DNA of 64,000 nucleotides from Luteibacter sp. UNC138MFCol5.1 (GTDB taxonomy: Bacteria > Pseudomonadota > Gammaproteobacteria > Xanthomonadales > Rhodanobacteraceae), in assembly GCF_900110505.1 (NCBI RefSeq), contig NZ_FODZ01000006.1:62001-126000 (forward strand), given 5' to 3'. This document shows positions 37,671 to 45,180 of the stretch, one piece after another. Position 1 is the first letter of the stretch, and each line of letters begins with the position of its first letter. The notes under the pieces are model-generated. The model saw only the letters and a list, made by a program, of their open reading frames with translations, ran no database searches and was not told the origin of the DNA. Both the position numbers and the translations under genes were made by a program.

Positions 37671-38417
37671 ATGAAGATTCTGGTCGGCTACAAGCGCGTC
37701 GTGGACTACAACGTCCGCATCCAGGTCAAGCCTGACGGCACGGGCGTCGTTACCGACGGCGTCAAGCTCTCCGCCAACCCCTTCGACGACATCGCCCTCG
37801 AGGAGGCCCTGCGCCTGCGCGAGAAGGGCATGGCCGAGGAAGTCGTGGTGGTGGGCATCGGCCCGGCCGACCTGACCGCCCACCTGCGCAACGGCCTGGC
37901 CATGGGCGCCAACCGGGCGATCCACGTGCAGACCGGCGATGCCGTGTCGCCGCTGACCGCCGCGCGCACGTTCCTCAAGCTGGTCGAGAAGGAACAGCCG
38001 GGTCTCGTGATCCTGGGCAAGCAGGCCATCGACGACGATGCCAACCAGACCGGCCAGATGCTGGCCGCCCTGTGGGACCGCCCGCAGGCGACCTTCGCCA
38101 GCAAGGTCGAGGTCGCCGATGGCAAGGCCACGGTGACCCGCGAGGTGGACGCGGGCCTGGAAACCATCGAGGCCGATCTGCCGGCCGTGATCACGACCGA
38201 CCTGCGCCTCAACGAGCCGCGCTTCATCAAGCTGCCGGACATCATGAAGGCCAAATCCAAGCCGATCGACGTGATCGAGCTGGGCTCGCTGGGCGTCGAC
38301 GCCGCCGACCACATCAAGACCACCCACTACGCCGCCCCGCCGAAGCGCAGCAAGGGCGTGATGGTGAAGGACGCCGCCGAACTCGTCGCGGCCCTCAAGC
38401 AGAAGGGCCTGCTGTAA
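37671..38417 (+). CDS. etfB: EtfB, electron transfer flavoprotein beta subunit
   Basis: AMP-binding small subunit of the ETF heterodimer that takes electrons from acyl-CoA dehydrogenases. The 248-residue protein has KILVGYKRVVDYN, the conserved ANPFDDIALEEALRLREKG and LGKQAIDDDANQTGQMLAAL. etfA follows after 22 bases. Together with ETF-QO upstream it forms the respiratory branch. etfBA marks the left border of the LPS locus. Confidence 0.97.
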   Translation: MKILVGYKRVVDYNVRIQVKPDGTGVVTDGVKLSANPFDDIALEEALRLREKGMAEEVVVVGIGPADLTAHLRNGLAMGANRAIHVQTGDAVSPLTAARTFLKLVEKEQPGLVILGKQAIDDDANQTGQMLAALWDRPQATFASKVEVADGKATVTREVDAGLETIEADLPAVITTDLRLNEPRFIKLPDIMKAKSKPIDVIELGSLGVDAADHIKTTHYAAPPKRSKGVMVKDAAELVAALKQKGLL

Positions 38418-38439
38418 GGCAGCCGACCGGAGACCCGAC

Positions 38440-39378
38440 ATGTCCAAGATCCTCGTTATCGCCGAACACCTCGACGGCAAGCTCAACGGCTCGACGGCTC
38501 GCGCCGTGAGCGCGGCAGCCGCCGTGAAACCCGAAGCCATCGACGTCATCGTCCTGTCCGACGCGCCGGACGCCGTCGCCGCCGAAGCCGCGAAGATCGA
38601 CGGCGTCAGCAAGGTGCTGACCGTCGCCCGCGCCGAGAACGCCCATGCGCTGGCCGCCGTGCTAGCCCCGCAGATCGCGAAGGCCGCATCCGGCTACACC
38701 CACGTTTTCGCTCCGTCGACCACCTTCGGCAAGGACCTCGCGCCTCGCGTGGCCGCCCTGCTGGGCGTGTCGCAGGTCAGCGACGTCATGACCGTGGAAG
38801 GCCCGCACAGCTTCAAGCGTCCGATCTACGCGGGCAACGCGATCATCACGGTGGAGGTCGATTCGGCATCCATTGTCGTCGCTACCATCCGTACCGCCTC
38901 CTGGGCCGCCGCCGCCTCGAACGGTTCGGCGCCGGTGGAAGCTCTCTCCGTCGATGCCACCCTGCCCTCGCACACCCGCTTCGTCGGCCTGCAGCAGGGC
39001 AAGAGCGACCGTCCGGACCTCCAGGGTGCCCCCAAGGTCGTCTCCGGCGGCCGCGGCGTCGGCTCGAAGGAGAACTTCGACGTCATCTACAAGTTCGCGG
39101 ACAAGATCGGCGCGGCCGTGGGCGCCTCGCGCGCCGCCGTGGACGCCGGCTACGTTCCTAACGAGATGCAGGTGGGACAGACCGGCAAGATCATCGCGCC
39201 GGAGCTCTACATCGCCATCGGCATCTCGGGCGCTATCCAGCACCTGACGGGCATCAAGGACGCCGGCACGATCGTCGCGATCAACAAGGACGGCGAAGCG
39301 CCGATCTTCGAGATCGCGGACATCGGCCTGGTGGGGGATCTGTTCAAGATCCTGCCGGAGCTGGAAGCCGCGCTCTGA
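38440..39378 (+). CDS. etfA: EtfA, electron transfer flavoprotein alpha subunit
   Basis: FAD-binding large subunit. The 312-residue protein has the N-terminal KILVIAEHLDGKLNGST and the C-terminal FAD domain: VVSGGRGVGSKENF, GASRAAVDAGYVPNEMQVGQ, IAIGISGAIQHLTGIKD and ALNKDxx-type INKDGEAPIFEIAD. In Xanthomonas the hypervariable LPS cluster begins beside etfA; the same is seen here. Confidence 0.97.
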   Translation: MSKILVIAEHLDGKLNGSTARAVSAAAAVKPEAIDVIVLSDAPDAVAAEAAKIDGVSKVLTVARAENAHALAAVLAPQIAKAASGYTHVFAPSTTFGKDLAPRVAALLGVSQVSDVMTVEGPHSFKRPIYAGNAIITVEVDSASIVVATIRTASWAAAASNGSAPVEALSVDATLPSHTRFVGLQQGKSDRPDLQGAPKVVSGGRGVGSKENFDVIYKFADKIGAAVGASRAAVDAGYVPNEMQVGQTGKIIAPELYIAIGISGAIQHLTGIKDAGTIVAINKDGEAPIFEIADIGLVGDLFKILPELEAAL

Positions 39379-39479
39379 CCTGACATGCGAGACCAAGCGC
39401 AGACCGGCGCCCGATTCCCGCAGTGCGCCGGCCTCCCTCCCCGGCCGGTACTTACGCCCTGACGTCCGTGACGCGCTCC

Positions 39480-39947
39480 ATGCAGCTGTCCTTTCCAACC
39501 AAGCGGGTCAGTGCGGGCGCGCTCGTACGCAATGAGCGCGGCGAACTTCTCATCGTGAAGCCGTCGTACCGGGACGGCTGGCTGCTGCCCGGAGGAATCA
39601 GTGAGCGGAACGAGCCGCCCGCGGCGACACTTGTCCGCGAGATCCGGGAGGAACTCGCGATCAACGTACGAATCGCGAGACTTGCGTGCATCGACTACCT
39701 CTCCGCGCACGACGGCTACGACGAGAGCGTGCACTTCCTGTTTCAGTGCAATGCGTTGACGGATGCGGAAATCGCGCGCATCCGCCTGCCGGAAGATGAA
39801 TTGACCGCGTTTCGATTTTGCGCCGACGAAACCGCACGCAGCCTCGTCGTTCCCTCTATCGCCAGACGACTGCTGCAGCTCGGCAATAAGAATAGTCGTG
39901 GCGGCGCCATGTATCTGGAAAATGGCATCGAGCCTGCCGGCACCTGA
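39480..39947 (+). CDS. Nudix hydrolase
   Basis: Hydrolyses a nucleoside diphosphate linked to another moiety. The 155-residue protein has an intact Nudix box: GGISERNEPPAATLVREIRE followed by EL. ATG 39480 (MQLSFPTKRVSAGALV) was chosen as the start of the conserved fold; a GTG 12 bases upstream is possible. Its stop is directly adjacent to the convergent methyltransferase stop (TGATCA). It sits between etfA and the LPS genes; a role in sugar-nucleotide turnover is possible but unproven. Confidence 0.9.
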   Translation: MQLSFPTKRVSAGALVRNERGELLIVKPSYRDGWLLPGGISERNEPPAATLVREIREELAINVRIARLACIDYLSAHDGYDESVHFLFQCNALTDAEIARIRLPEDELTAFRFCADETARSLVVPSIARRLLQLGNKNSRGGAMYLENGIEPAGT

Positions 39948-40856
39948 TCATGTGTCCCGGCGACGCGCCACGATGAACATGATGTCGAACAGGTTCATGG
40001 ACAGCGACATATTGAAGATTCGCCAGCCTGCAATCCGGCGGTAGAGACCGCCCCAGCCGAGACGCAGATCCAAAACGAAATGGAGGATCGATCGGAGGTC
40101 GCGTGCATTCCCCGGATGGCTGACATGAACGACGTCGAAACCATGCCGGTCGAGCAACTTGCTCAACGTATCGACCGAAAAATAGTGGAGATGCGTCGGA
40201 GGATGGATCATTCGCCAGTGCTTGCCACGCATTCGCGCGTTCAGACTCGCGATGTCGCCAGTTGTCACAGCAATATAACCACCCTTGTCGATATCCTGCG
40301 CGGCTTTCTCGATAAACAGATCCGGTCGGGGAAGGTGCTCGATGGTGTCCCACATAGCCACGAAGCCAATGCCAGGCGGCGTCACGTAATCTGAGTAATT
40401 TCCCGTAATCGCGTCGACATGCTTTACGTCCCTCGCGTAACGGGTCGCGTCCGCCGAAATGTCGATACCGCTCGCTGCCGCAACGTCTCCCTTCACCTCA
40501 TCCAGAAAGAAACCGTAGGCGCAGCCAATCTCAAAAACGCGCCGCTCGCGCAAATCGGGAATCAGCTCGTGCAGCGTCCGCAGCCGTCGCCGAAAATTGT
40601 CCTTGAGGCTTACCTCTTCAGATACGTAGTTCCGATACTCATTGCCATGGAAATAATCCTCGCCGTACAAGGCGCTGAGCTCGTCGTCTGAGAGCGCCAT
40701 GTCCGCCGTAATAAATCCACACTCCGTGCAGCACTTCAGTCCGGGAAGCTTGCTCGGGCCGTAGGCCGACGAGCAGACCAAACAACCGTCCGATCCCGCG
40801 TCGAGCGCCGCCTCGCGAATTGTCGTCTCAACGCCAGGCCTGTCCAAGGTGATCAT
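39948..40856 (-). CDS. SAM-dependent methyltransferase with N-terminal zinc-binding-like region
   Basis: A 302-residue class I methyltransferase. The N-terminus has paired cysteines (GCLVCSS and CCTECGF) like a small zinc ribbon. The Rossmann motif FEIGCAYGFFLDEVKG and acidic/His segment MWDTIEHLPRPDLFIEKA follow. This is the layout of sugar C-methyltransferases and related small-molecule methyltransferases. ATG 40856 follows a good AGGAGAG. It is the last gene of the decoration operon, separated by ~150 bases from the SMR gene. It probably methylates a sugar or sugar nucleotide. Confidence 0.88.
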   Translation of the reverse strand: MITLDRPGVETTIREAALDAGSDGCLVCSSAYGPSKLPGLKCCTECGFITADMALSDDELSALYGEDYFHGNEYRNYVSEEVSLKDNFRRRLRTLHELIPDLRERRVFEIGCAYGFFLDEVKGDVAAASGIDISADATRYARDVKHVDAITGNYSDYVTPPGIGFVAMWDTIEHLPRPDLFIEKAAQDIDKGGYIAVTTGDIASLNARMRGKHWRMIHPPTHLHYFSVDTLSKLLDRHGFDVVHVSHPGNARDLRSILHFVLDLRLGWGGLYRRIAGWRIFNMSLSMNLFDIMFIVARRRDT

Positions 40857-41008
40857 CGAGAGTCTCTCCTGTCTCACGGTGGGCTGTGCCACTGAGTAAA
40901 TTGTTGTCGTGGTGCATTTTATGGCGACGCTCCCCCGCGTCACCCCATCGACTCATCTATCTTACACACAATCCCGCGAACACCCGAGCCCGAAGCACGC
41001 GCCGGCCA

Positions 41009-41380
41009 TCAAGTGCCTGTCGCGGACCTGGCCAGCACCAATACCCCCGCGAAGATAAGGAGAACCCCAGCGACACTCGCGACGGTCAGGGTCTCACCGA
41101 GAAAGACGATCGCGCACAGCGTGGAAAACGCCATGGTCAGGCCCACTGCGGCGGGATAGGCGGTCATGAGGGGCGAGCGGGAAAGGATCACCATCCAGGT
41201 CAGGAAGCTGCATACGTACATGGCCCCGCCAAGCGCGACCAGTACGGCAGGATGAAACCAGTCGTGACCCTGTGCGAAGGCGACCTTGAGAGCCGGAAGC
41301 GCGCGCTTGGCCACAACCATACCGCCGACACTCAGCAAGGTGTACGCGGCGAACAGGAGCCAGGTTGCAATGTATGGCAT
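41009..41380 (-). CDS. SMR/EmrE-like four-helix membrane protein, probable lipid-sugar flippase
   Basis: A 123-residue protein with four membrane helices (PYIATWLLFAAYTLLSVGGM, VLVALGGAMYVCSFLTWMVI, SPLMTAYPAAVGLTMAFSTL and VASVAGVLLIFAGVLVLARS). The C-terminal half (PAAVGLTMAF, VFLGETLTVASVAGV) is EamA/SMR-like, as in ArnE/ArnF, which flip undecaprenyl-phosphate-aminoarabinose. Lying in the same operon as a GtrB-like GT2 and a YfhO protein, it is best explained as the flippase for their lipid-linked sugar. A drug-efflux pump is the alternative. Confidence 0.82.
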   Translation of the reverse strand: MPYIATWLLFAAYTLLSVGGMVVAKRALPALKVAFAQGHDWFHPAVLVALGGAMYVCSFLTWMVILSRSPLMTAYPAAVGLTMAFSTLCAIVFLGETLTVASVAGVLLIFAGVLVLARSATGT

Positions 41381-41410
41381 CAGTTTTCGCTCCCGGAATC
41401 CGCCGGACGC

Positions 41411-42640
41411 TCAGACGCGATCATCGAGCGTCTTACCAGTTTCGCGATGTGCGAAATTCGGAATGACCGACTGAATCGCTTCCACGATTCTCGCCTTCGC
41501 GACGGGTCCGTCCGTTCGGCCGACGGCGTCTTCGAGCATATCCAGCAAGCCAGCCGACAAGAGCGCACTCGGAACATGGCGGACCGCGCCGAGCGTCTGC
41601 AAACCCGATTCCAGCGCCGATTCGCCATGGCCTACGAACTCTTCGTAGGGCTTTTCACCGCTGGTATCGAGAGGCGTCAGCAGTAGCGGCCAACGCTTTT
41701 CTGCAGCAAGCGCCTCGACCGCGCCCCTCGCCTCGTCCTCATCGACGAAAAGCTCGGCCGTGTAACCCATGCTTTGAAGGACGCGTTCCGCCACTCCCTG
41801 GAGCGGCTGCAATTGACTGACCGGATCCAGCTTCGGGAAAAGCACGTTCTGATCGTTCCCAAGCAACGCCGAAAGCAGGCAGATCTGCCCGGATTCCGCC
41901 TGCGACACGAAATAGCGGCGTGTATCGCGCGGCGCGGCGAACGGTTGCCGTTTCGCCATTCGGGTCAGAAAAGACTGCAGTAGGCTACCATTGGAAAACG
42001 CGACGTTGGCGAATCGAGCTGACGTCGCAACGGCTCCCTGACAAAGCGCGGGGTCGAACACGACGTCTTCCATGAGACGCTTGCTGGCGCCCATCAAGCT
42101 CGTGGGATTCGCCGCCTTATCCGTCGAGACAGAGAAATAGCGCTTTCCATGACCGTGGGCAAGCAGCCAGCGACGGAAGCGAACGTGGCGAACCACGTTC
42201 GTGTCGAGCATCTGAAGGAGGGAGTAGACGTCCTTTTCCGAGCGGACGTGCTTCAGCGCGGCGAAGTTGAGGACAAAATCGTACGGGGCGCTCTCGGCCA
42301 GGAAACGACCCATGACGGGGGATCCGTAATCGAGCGGAAGCGCACGAAAGTCGTCGACGTGAAGGCCGTCAGGCTGGCTACGGAGATCGCGCACAAGCTC
42401 CGCCAGGTAGTTCTCGCTCTGGTCGACAACGTGAAGGGCTGCTGGACGCAGCGCAGCGAGCAACATCGTGGTGGCAGATCCGATAGTTCCGCCACCGCCG
42501 ACGACCAAAACGCGCGCACCCCGAGTCATCTGCCGGAGCTCGGTCTCGCGCGCGACGATGTCGTCGGCGAACTGCGAGCGGTCACGCTGAAGGACCACTG
42601 CATCGAGTGATTCCGGACGCAGGGATATGAGGTCAGACAT
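41411..42640 (-). CDS. CapD/WbpM-like nucleotide-sugar dehydratase/epimerase, soluble form
   Basis: A 409-residue extended SDR. NAD motif VVGGGGTIGSAT near residue 50; STDKAANPTSLMGASKR replaces the catalytic Tyr by Met, as in the WbpM/CapD branch. NVAFSNGSLL and FVSQAESGQICLLSALLG are typical of this family. No membrane helices, unlike WbpM. Probably makes a 4-keto-6-deoxy sugar nucleotide. Start ATG 42640 overlaps the GT2 stop by eight bases (ATGTCTGA). Confidence 0.85.
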   Translation of the reverse strand: MSDLISLRPESLDAVVLQRDRSQFADDIVARETELRQMTRGARVLVVGGGGTIGSATTMLLAALRPAALHVVDQSENYLAELVRDLRSQPDGLHVDDFRALPLDYGSPVMGRFLAESAPYDFVLNFAALKHVRSEKDVYSLLQMLDTNVVRHVRFRRWLLAHGHGKRYFSVSTDKAANPTSLMGASKRLMEDVVFDPALCQGAVATSARFANVAFSNGSLLQSFLTRMAKRQPFAAPRDTRRYFVSQAESGQICLLSALLGNDQNVLFPKLDPVSQLQPLQGVAERVLQSMGYTAELFVDEDEARGAVEALAAEKRWPLLLTPLDTSGEKPYEEFVGHGESALESGLQTLGAVRHVPSALLSAGLLDMLEDAVGRTDGPVAKARIVEAIQSVIPNFAHRETGKTLDDRV

Positions 42641-43604
42641 GCTCTTTGCTTCCATTGATAAGGCCACCGCCCGGGGAGCCCCGCCGCGCAACGAGGTAAC
42701 GGGGACGTTGCTTCACTTCGTCGAAGATCTGGCCAAGGTATTCACCAAAGATACCCATGAAGAAGAGCTGCACGCCGCCAAGAAACGTTATGAACGTGAC
42801 GAGCGAAGCCCAGCCGGGTACGCGGGATGGACCGGCAATGTAGCCGGCGACGAACACCAGACCGAGTAGAACACTCAGCGATGCAATCGCGAGACCGGTG
42901 ATCGTGCATATGCGCAGCGGAGTTTTTGAGAACGAACTGATGCCCTGAAGCGCAAAATTGAACAGGATCGACGTCCGGTAGTTCGATGCGCCAAACTGCC
43001 GTCTCTCCGGCTGGAACTCGACATAGGCGATGTTGTAACCAATCCACGTCACAAGGCCACGGAGAAAGACATTTCGCTCGGTCAGCTGATCGCGAAGCAC
43101 CTCAACGACGCGGCGCGACAGCAACCGATAATCGGCTGCACCTGACTTGAGATCGATGGAACCTATTCCGGAAATCAACTTATAGAAAAGCGCCGATGTC
43201 GTACGCTTGAGAAAGGGTGTCTCCTTGCCGTCCTGTCGAAGCGTCTGGACTATCTCGGCACCGGACTCCCAACGCTCCACAAGCGTGGGGATGAGTTCGG
43301 GCGGATGCTGACCATCACTGTCGAGCATGATCAGGGCATCGGCAACGCTCGCGTCGATGCCAGCGATCAAGGCGGCCTGATGGCCAAAGCGGCGCGACAT
43401 GACAAGGACCTCGACATCGTCGCTCCGGCCGGCAAGGTCGAGCAGGATGTCTTCCGTGCGATCCCCTGCAGGATCGACCGCATAGATGAAACCGAAGCTA
43501 TAGCGGTCACGTAGCGGATCGAGCGCCTTTTTTAGGCGGTCATGGAAGATGAGGATACCGTCCTCTTCGCGAAAGACCGGGCAGAGGATCTGAATGGTCT
43601 TCAT
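42633..43604 (-). CDS. GtrB-like polyprenyl-phosphate glycosyltransferase (GT2)
   Basis: Transfers a sugar to undecaprenyl phosphate. The GT-A domain has ILCPVFREEDG, LDSDGQHPPELIP and SGAADYRLLSRR. Two C-terminal membrane helices follow (ICTITGLAIASLSVLLGLVF and VTFITFLGGVQLFFMGIFGE). The metal motif reads DSDGQ. Length 323. It starts in the upstream epimerase stop (ATGA) and overlaps the downstream SDR. Related to the GT2 at 16038-17009 and to B. subtilis CsbB by architecture. Confidence 0.92.
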   Translation of the reverse strand: MKTIQILCPVFREEDGILIFHDRLKKALDPLRDRYSFGFIYAVDPAGDRTEDILLDLAGRSDDVEVLVMSRRFGHQAALIAGIDASVADALIMLDSDGQHPPELIPTLVERWESGAEIVQTLRQDGKETPFLKRTTSALFYKLISGIGSIDLKSGAADYRLLSRRVVEVLRDQLTERNVFLRGLVTWIGYNIAYVEFQPERRQFGASNYRTSILFNFALQGISSFSKTPLRICTITGLAIASLSVLLGLVFVAGYIAGPSRVPGWASLVTFITFLGGVQLFFMGIFGEYLGQIFDEVKQRPRYLVARRGSPGGGLINGSKEHV

Positions 43605-44473
43605 CCGACGGACTCCTTAAGCCAGGTGGCGATACCCGTCTGGAGATCACGACGCGGCATCCATCCGCAATAGTCGCGCATGGCCGAGCAGTCGGCTACC
43701 ACATCGGGAATTTCATTAGGGCGCGCATTGCCTTTGTCGACGACGGGCTTCTGAACACCAAGCACGTCCATGGCGATCCGGACCACCTCGCTCACGGACC
43801 ACGACTGACCCTGCCCCACGTTCAGGACCCGGAATCCACGCTCCGGCATGGCGGCGACGAAGGCATCGATGGCATCGTCCACGAAGAGGTAATCCCTCCT
43901 TGGCGCAAGGTCCATCAACTCGATGCTTTCGACAGCCGGGTCCATCAACTGGTCGACAATGCGCGTAATGAGAAAGCGATTCGACTGACCGGGGCCGTAG
44001 ACATTGAAGAGGCGAATCGCGGTAATGCTCATGTCGTATGTCGACGCGTACCAACGGCATGCTTCCTCTCCCATCCACTTCGAAAAAGCGTATGGGTTGT
44101 TGGGTCGCACGGGATGGGACTCGTCGATGGGCAACCGCTCCGGAATGCCGTAGATATAAGCGCCGACATACGTCAGCGACACGTCGGCCTCGCGACATTG
44201 CTCAAGGACGCGCACCGTTCCGTGCGCATTTACAAGGTGAAAGCGCGACGGGTCGCTCCAGGCATCGAGGACGCCGGTCTCACCGGCGAGGTGAAACACA
44301 TGTCGAACGCCGTCCAGTGCTAGGCGATCGGTGAGGAGGTCGAAGCCTTGGGCACGCCCTATCGGCACGACGTCGCAACCGAGTTGGCGCAGGCGATCGA
44401 CGAGATTGCGGCCGAGGAACCCGGAGGCACCGGTGACGAGCACGCGATCTCCCGCTATCAACGGAGCCCTCAT
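43601..44473 (-). CDS. NAD-dependent sugar-nucleotide epimerase/dehydratase (SDR)
   Basis: A 290-residue extended SDR: VTGASGFLGRNLVDRL near the N-terminus, FHLAGETGV, then the active-site Tyr/Lys in NPYAFSKWMGEEACRWY. The substrate-side segment RLFNVYGPGQSNRFL also matches the family. It would modify the nucleotide sugar made by the preceding nucleotidyltransferase. ATGA overlaps with both neighbours show strict coupling. Exact product not predictable. Confidence 0.9.
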   Translation of the reverse strand: MRAPLIAGDRVLVTGASGFLGRNLVDRLRQLGCDVVPIGRAQGFDLLTDRLALDGVRHVFHLAGETGVLDAWSDPSRFHLVNAHGTVRVLEQCREADVSLTYVGAYIYGIPERLPIDESHPVRPNNPYAFSKWMGEEACRWYASTYDMSITAIRLFNVYGPGQSNRFLITRIVDQLMDPAVESIELMDLAPRRDYLFVDDAIDAFVAAMPERGFRVLNVGQGQSWSVSEVVRIAMDVLGVQKPVVDKGNARPNEIPDVVADCSAMRDYCGWMPRRDLQTGIATWLKESVG

Positions 44474-45180
44474 GTAAGGTCCATGTCCTTGCTGAGCTCC
44501 GGCCAGTCGTCGATCGCCTTCTGATAATCGTCAGGGCGACCGATATCCAGCCAGTAACCGGTATGTTCGACGACGTCGACCGGTCGATTCTGTTCGAGGT
44601 ATCCCAGGACAAGGTGATCGAAGCCAAAGGGGACGTTGCGCGGAATAACATCGAGCACCTCGCGCGAGACGGCATAGACACCCATGCTGACGAGATAGTC
44701 GATCCTCGGCTTCTCTTCAAACCCGTTTAGGCGCGACTCGCCGTCGACGCGAAGGACGCCGTAGTCGATGTGCTGCGTGCGTCGCGCTGCGGAAATCGTG
44801 AATAGACTTTGCTTCCGTGCGTGCGAAGCGAGGAACTCGCCATAGTTCACGTCACTGAGAATGTCACCGTTCATGACGAGGAACTCGGACGGCAGGTCTT
44901 CGATCAGCTTCAGCGGCCCCATTGTGCTGAGCGGCATGTTCTCGAGCGAGTAGTCGATCTTCATCCCCCACTTCGCCCCATCACCAAAGAACGCCTTGAA
45001 GAGCTCAGACTGATGATTCACGGCAAGCGTGATGTGCTCGAAGCCGTGAGATTTCAGCTGGCGAATGATGACCTCGAGGATCGGAAATTCACCGATTGGC
45101 ATGAGGGGCTTGGGGAGGACCACGGTGTAGGGGCGAAGCCGCGTACCCTTGCCACCTGCGAGAATTACTGCTCTCTTCAT
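44470..45180 (-). CDS. Sugar-1-phosphate nucleotidyltransferase
   Basis: Activates a sugar phosphate to an NDP-sugar. The 236-residue protein has the nucleotide motif ILAGGKGTRLRP, the KPLMPIG segment and the metal/sugar region FLVMNGDILSDVNY; YWLDIGRPDDYQKA is near the C-terminus. There is no C-terminal left-handed beta-helix. ATG 45180 overlaps the stop of the YfhO gene (TGATG). Dedicated to this operon's sugar, by position. Confidence 0.92.
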   Translation of the reverse strand: MKRAVILAGGKGTRLRPYTVVLPKPLMPIGEFPILEVIIRQLKSHGFEHITLAVNHQSELFKAFFGDGAKWGMKIDYSLENMPLSTMGPLKLIEDLPSEFLVMNGDILSDVNYGEFLASHARKQSLFTISAARRTQHIDYGVLRVDGESRLNGFEEKPRIDYLVSMGVYAVSREVLDVIPRNVPFGFDHLVLGYLEQNRPVDVVEHTGYWLDIGRPDDYQKAIDDWPELSKDMDLT

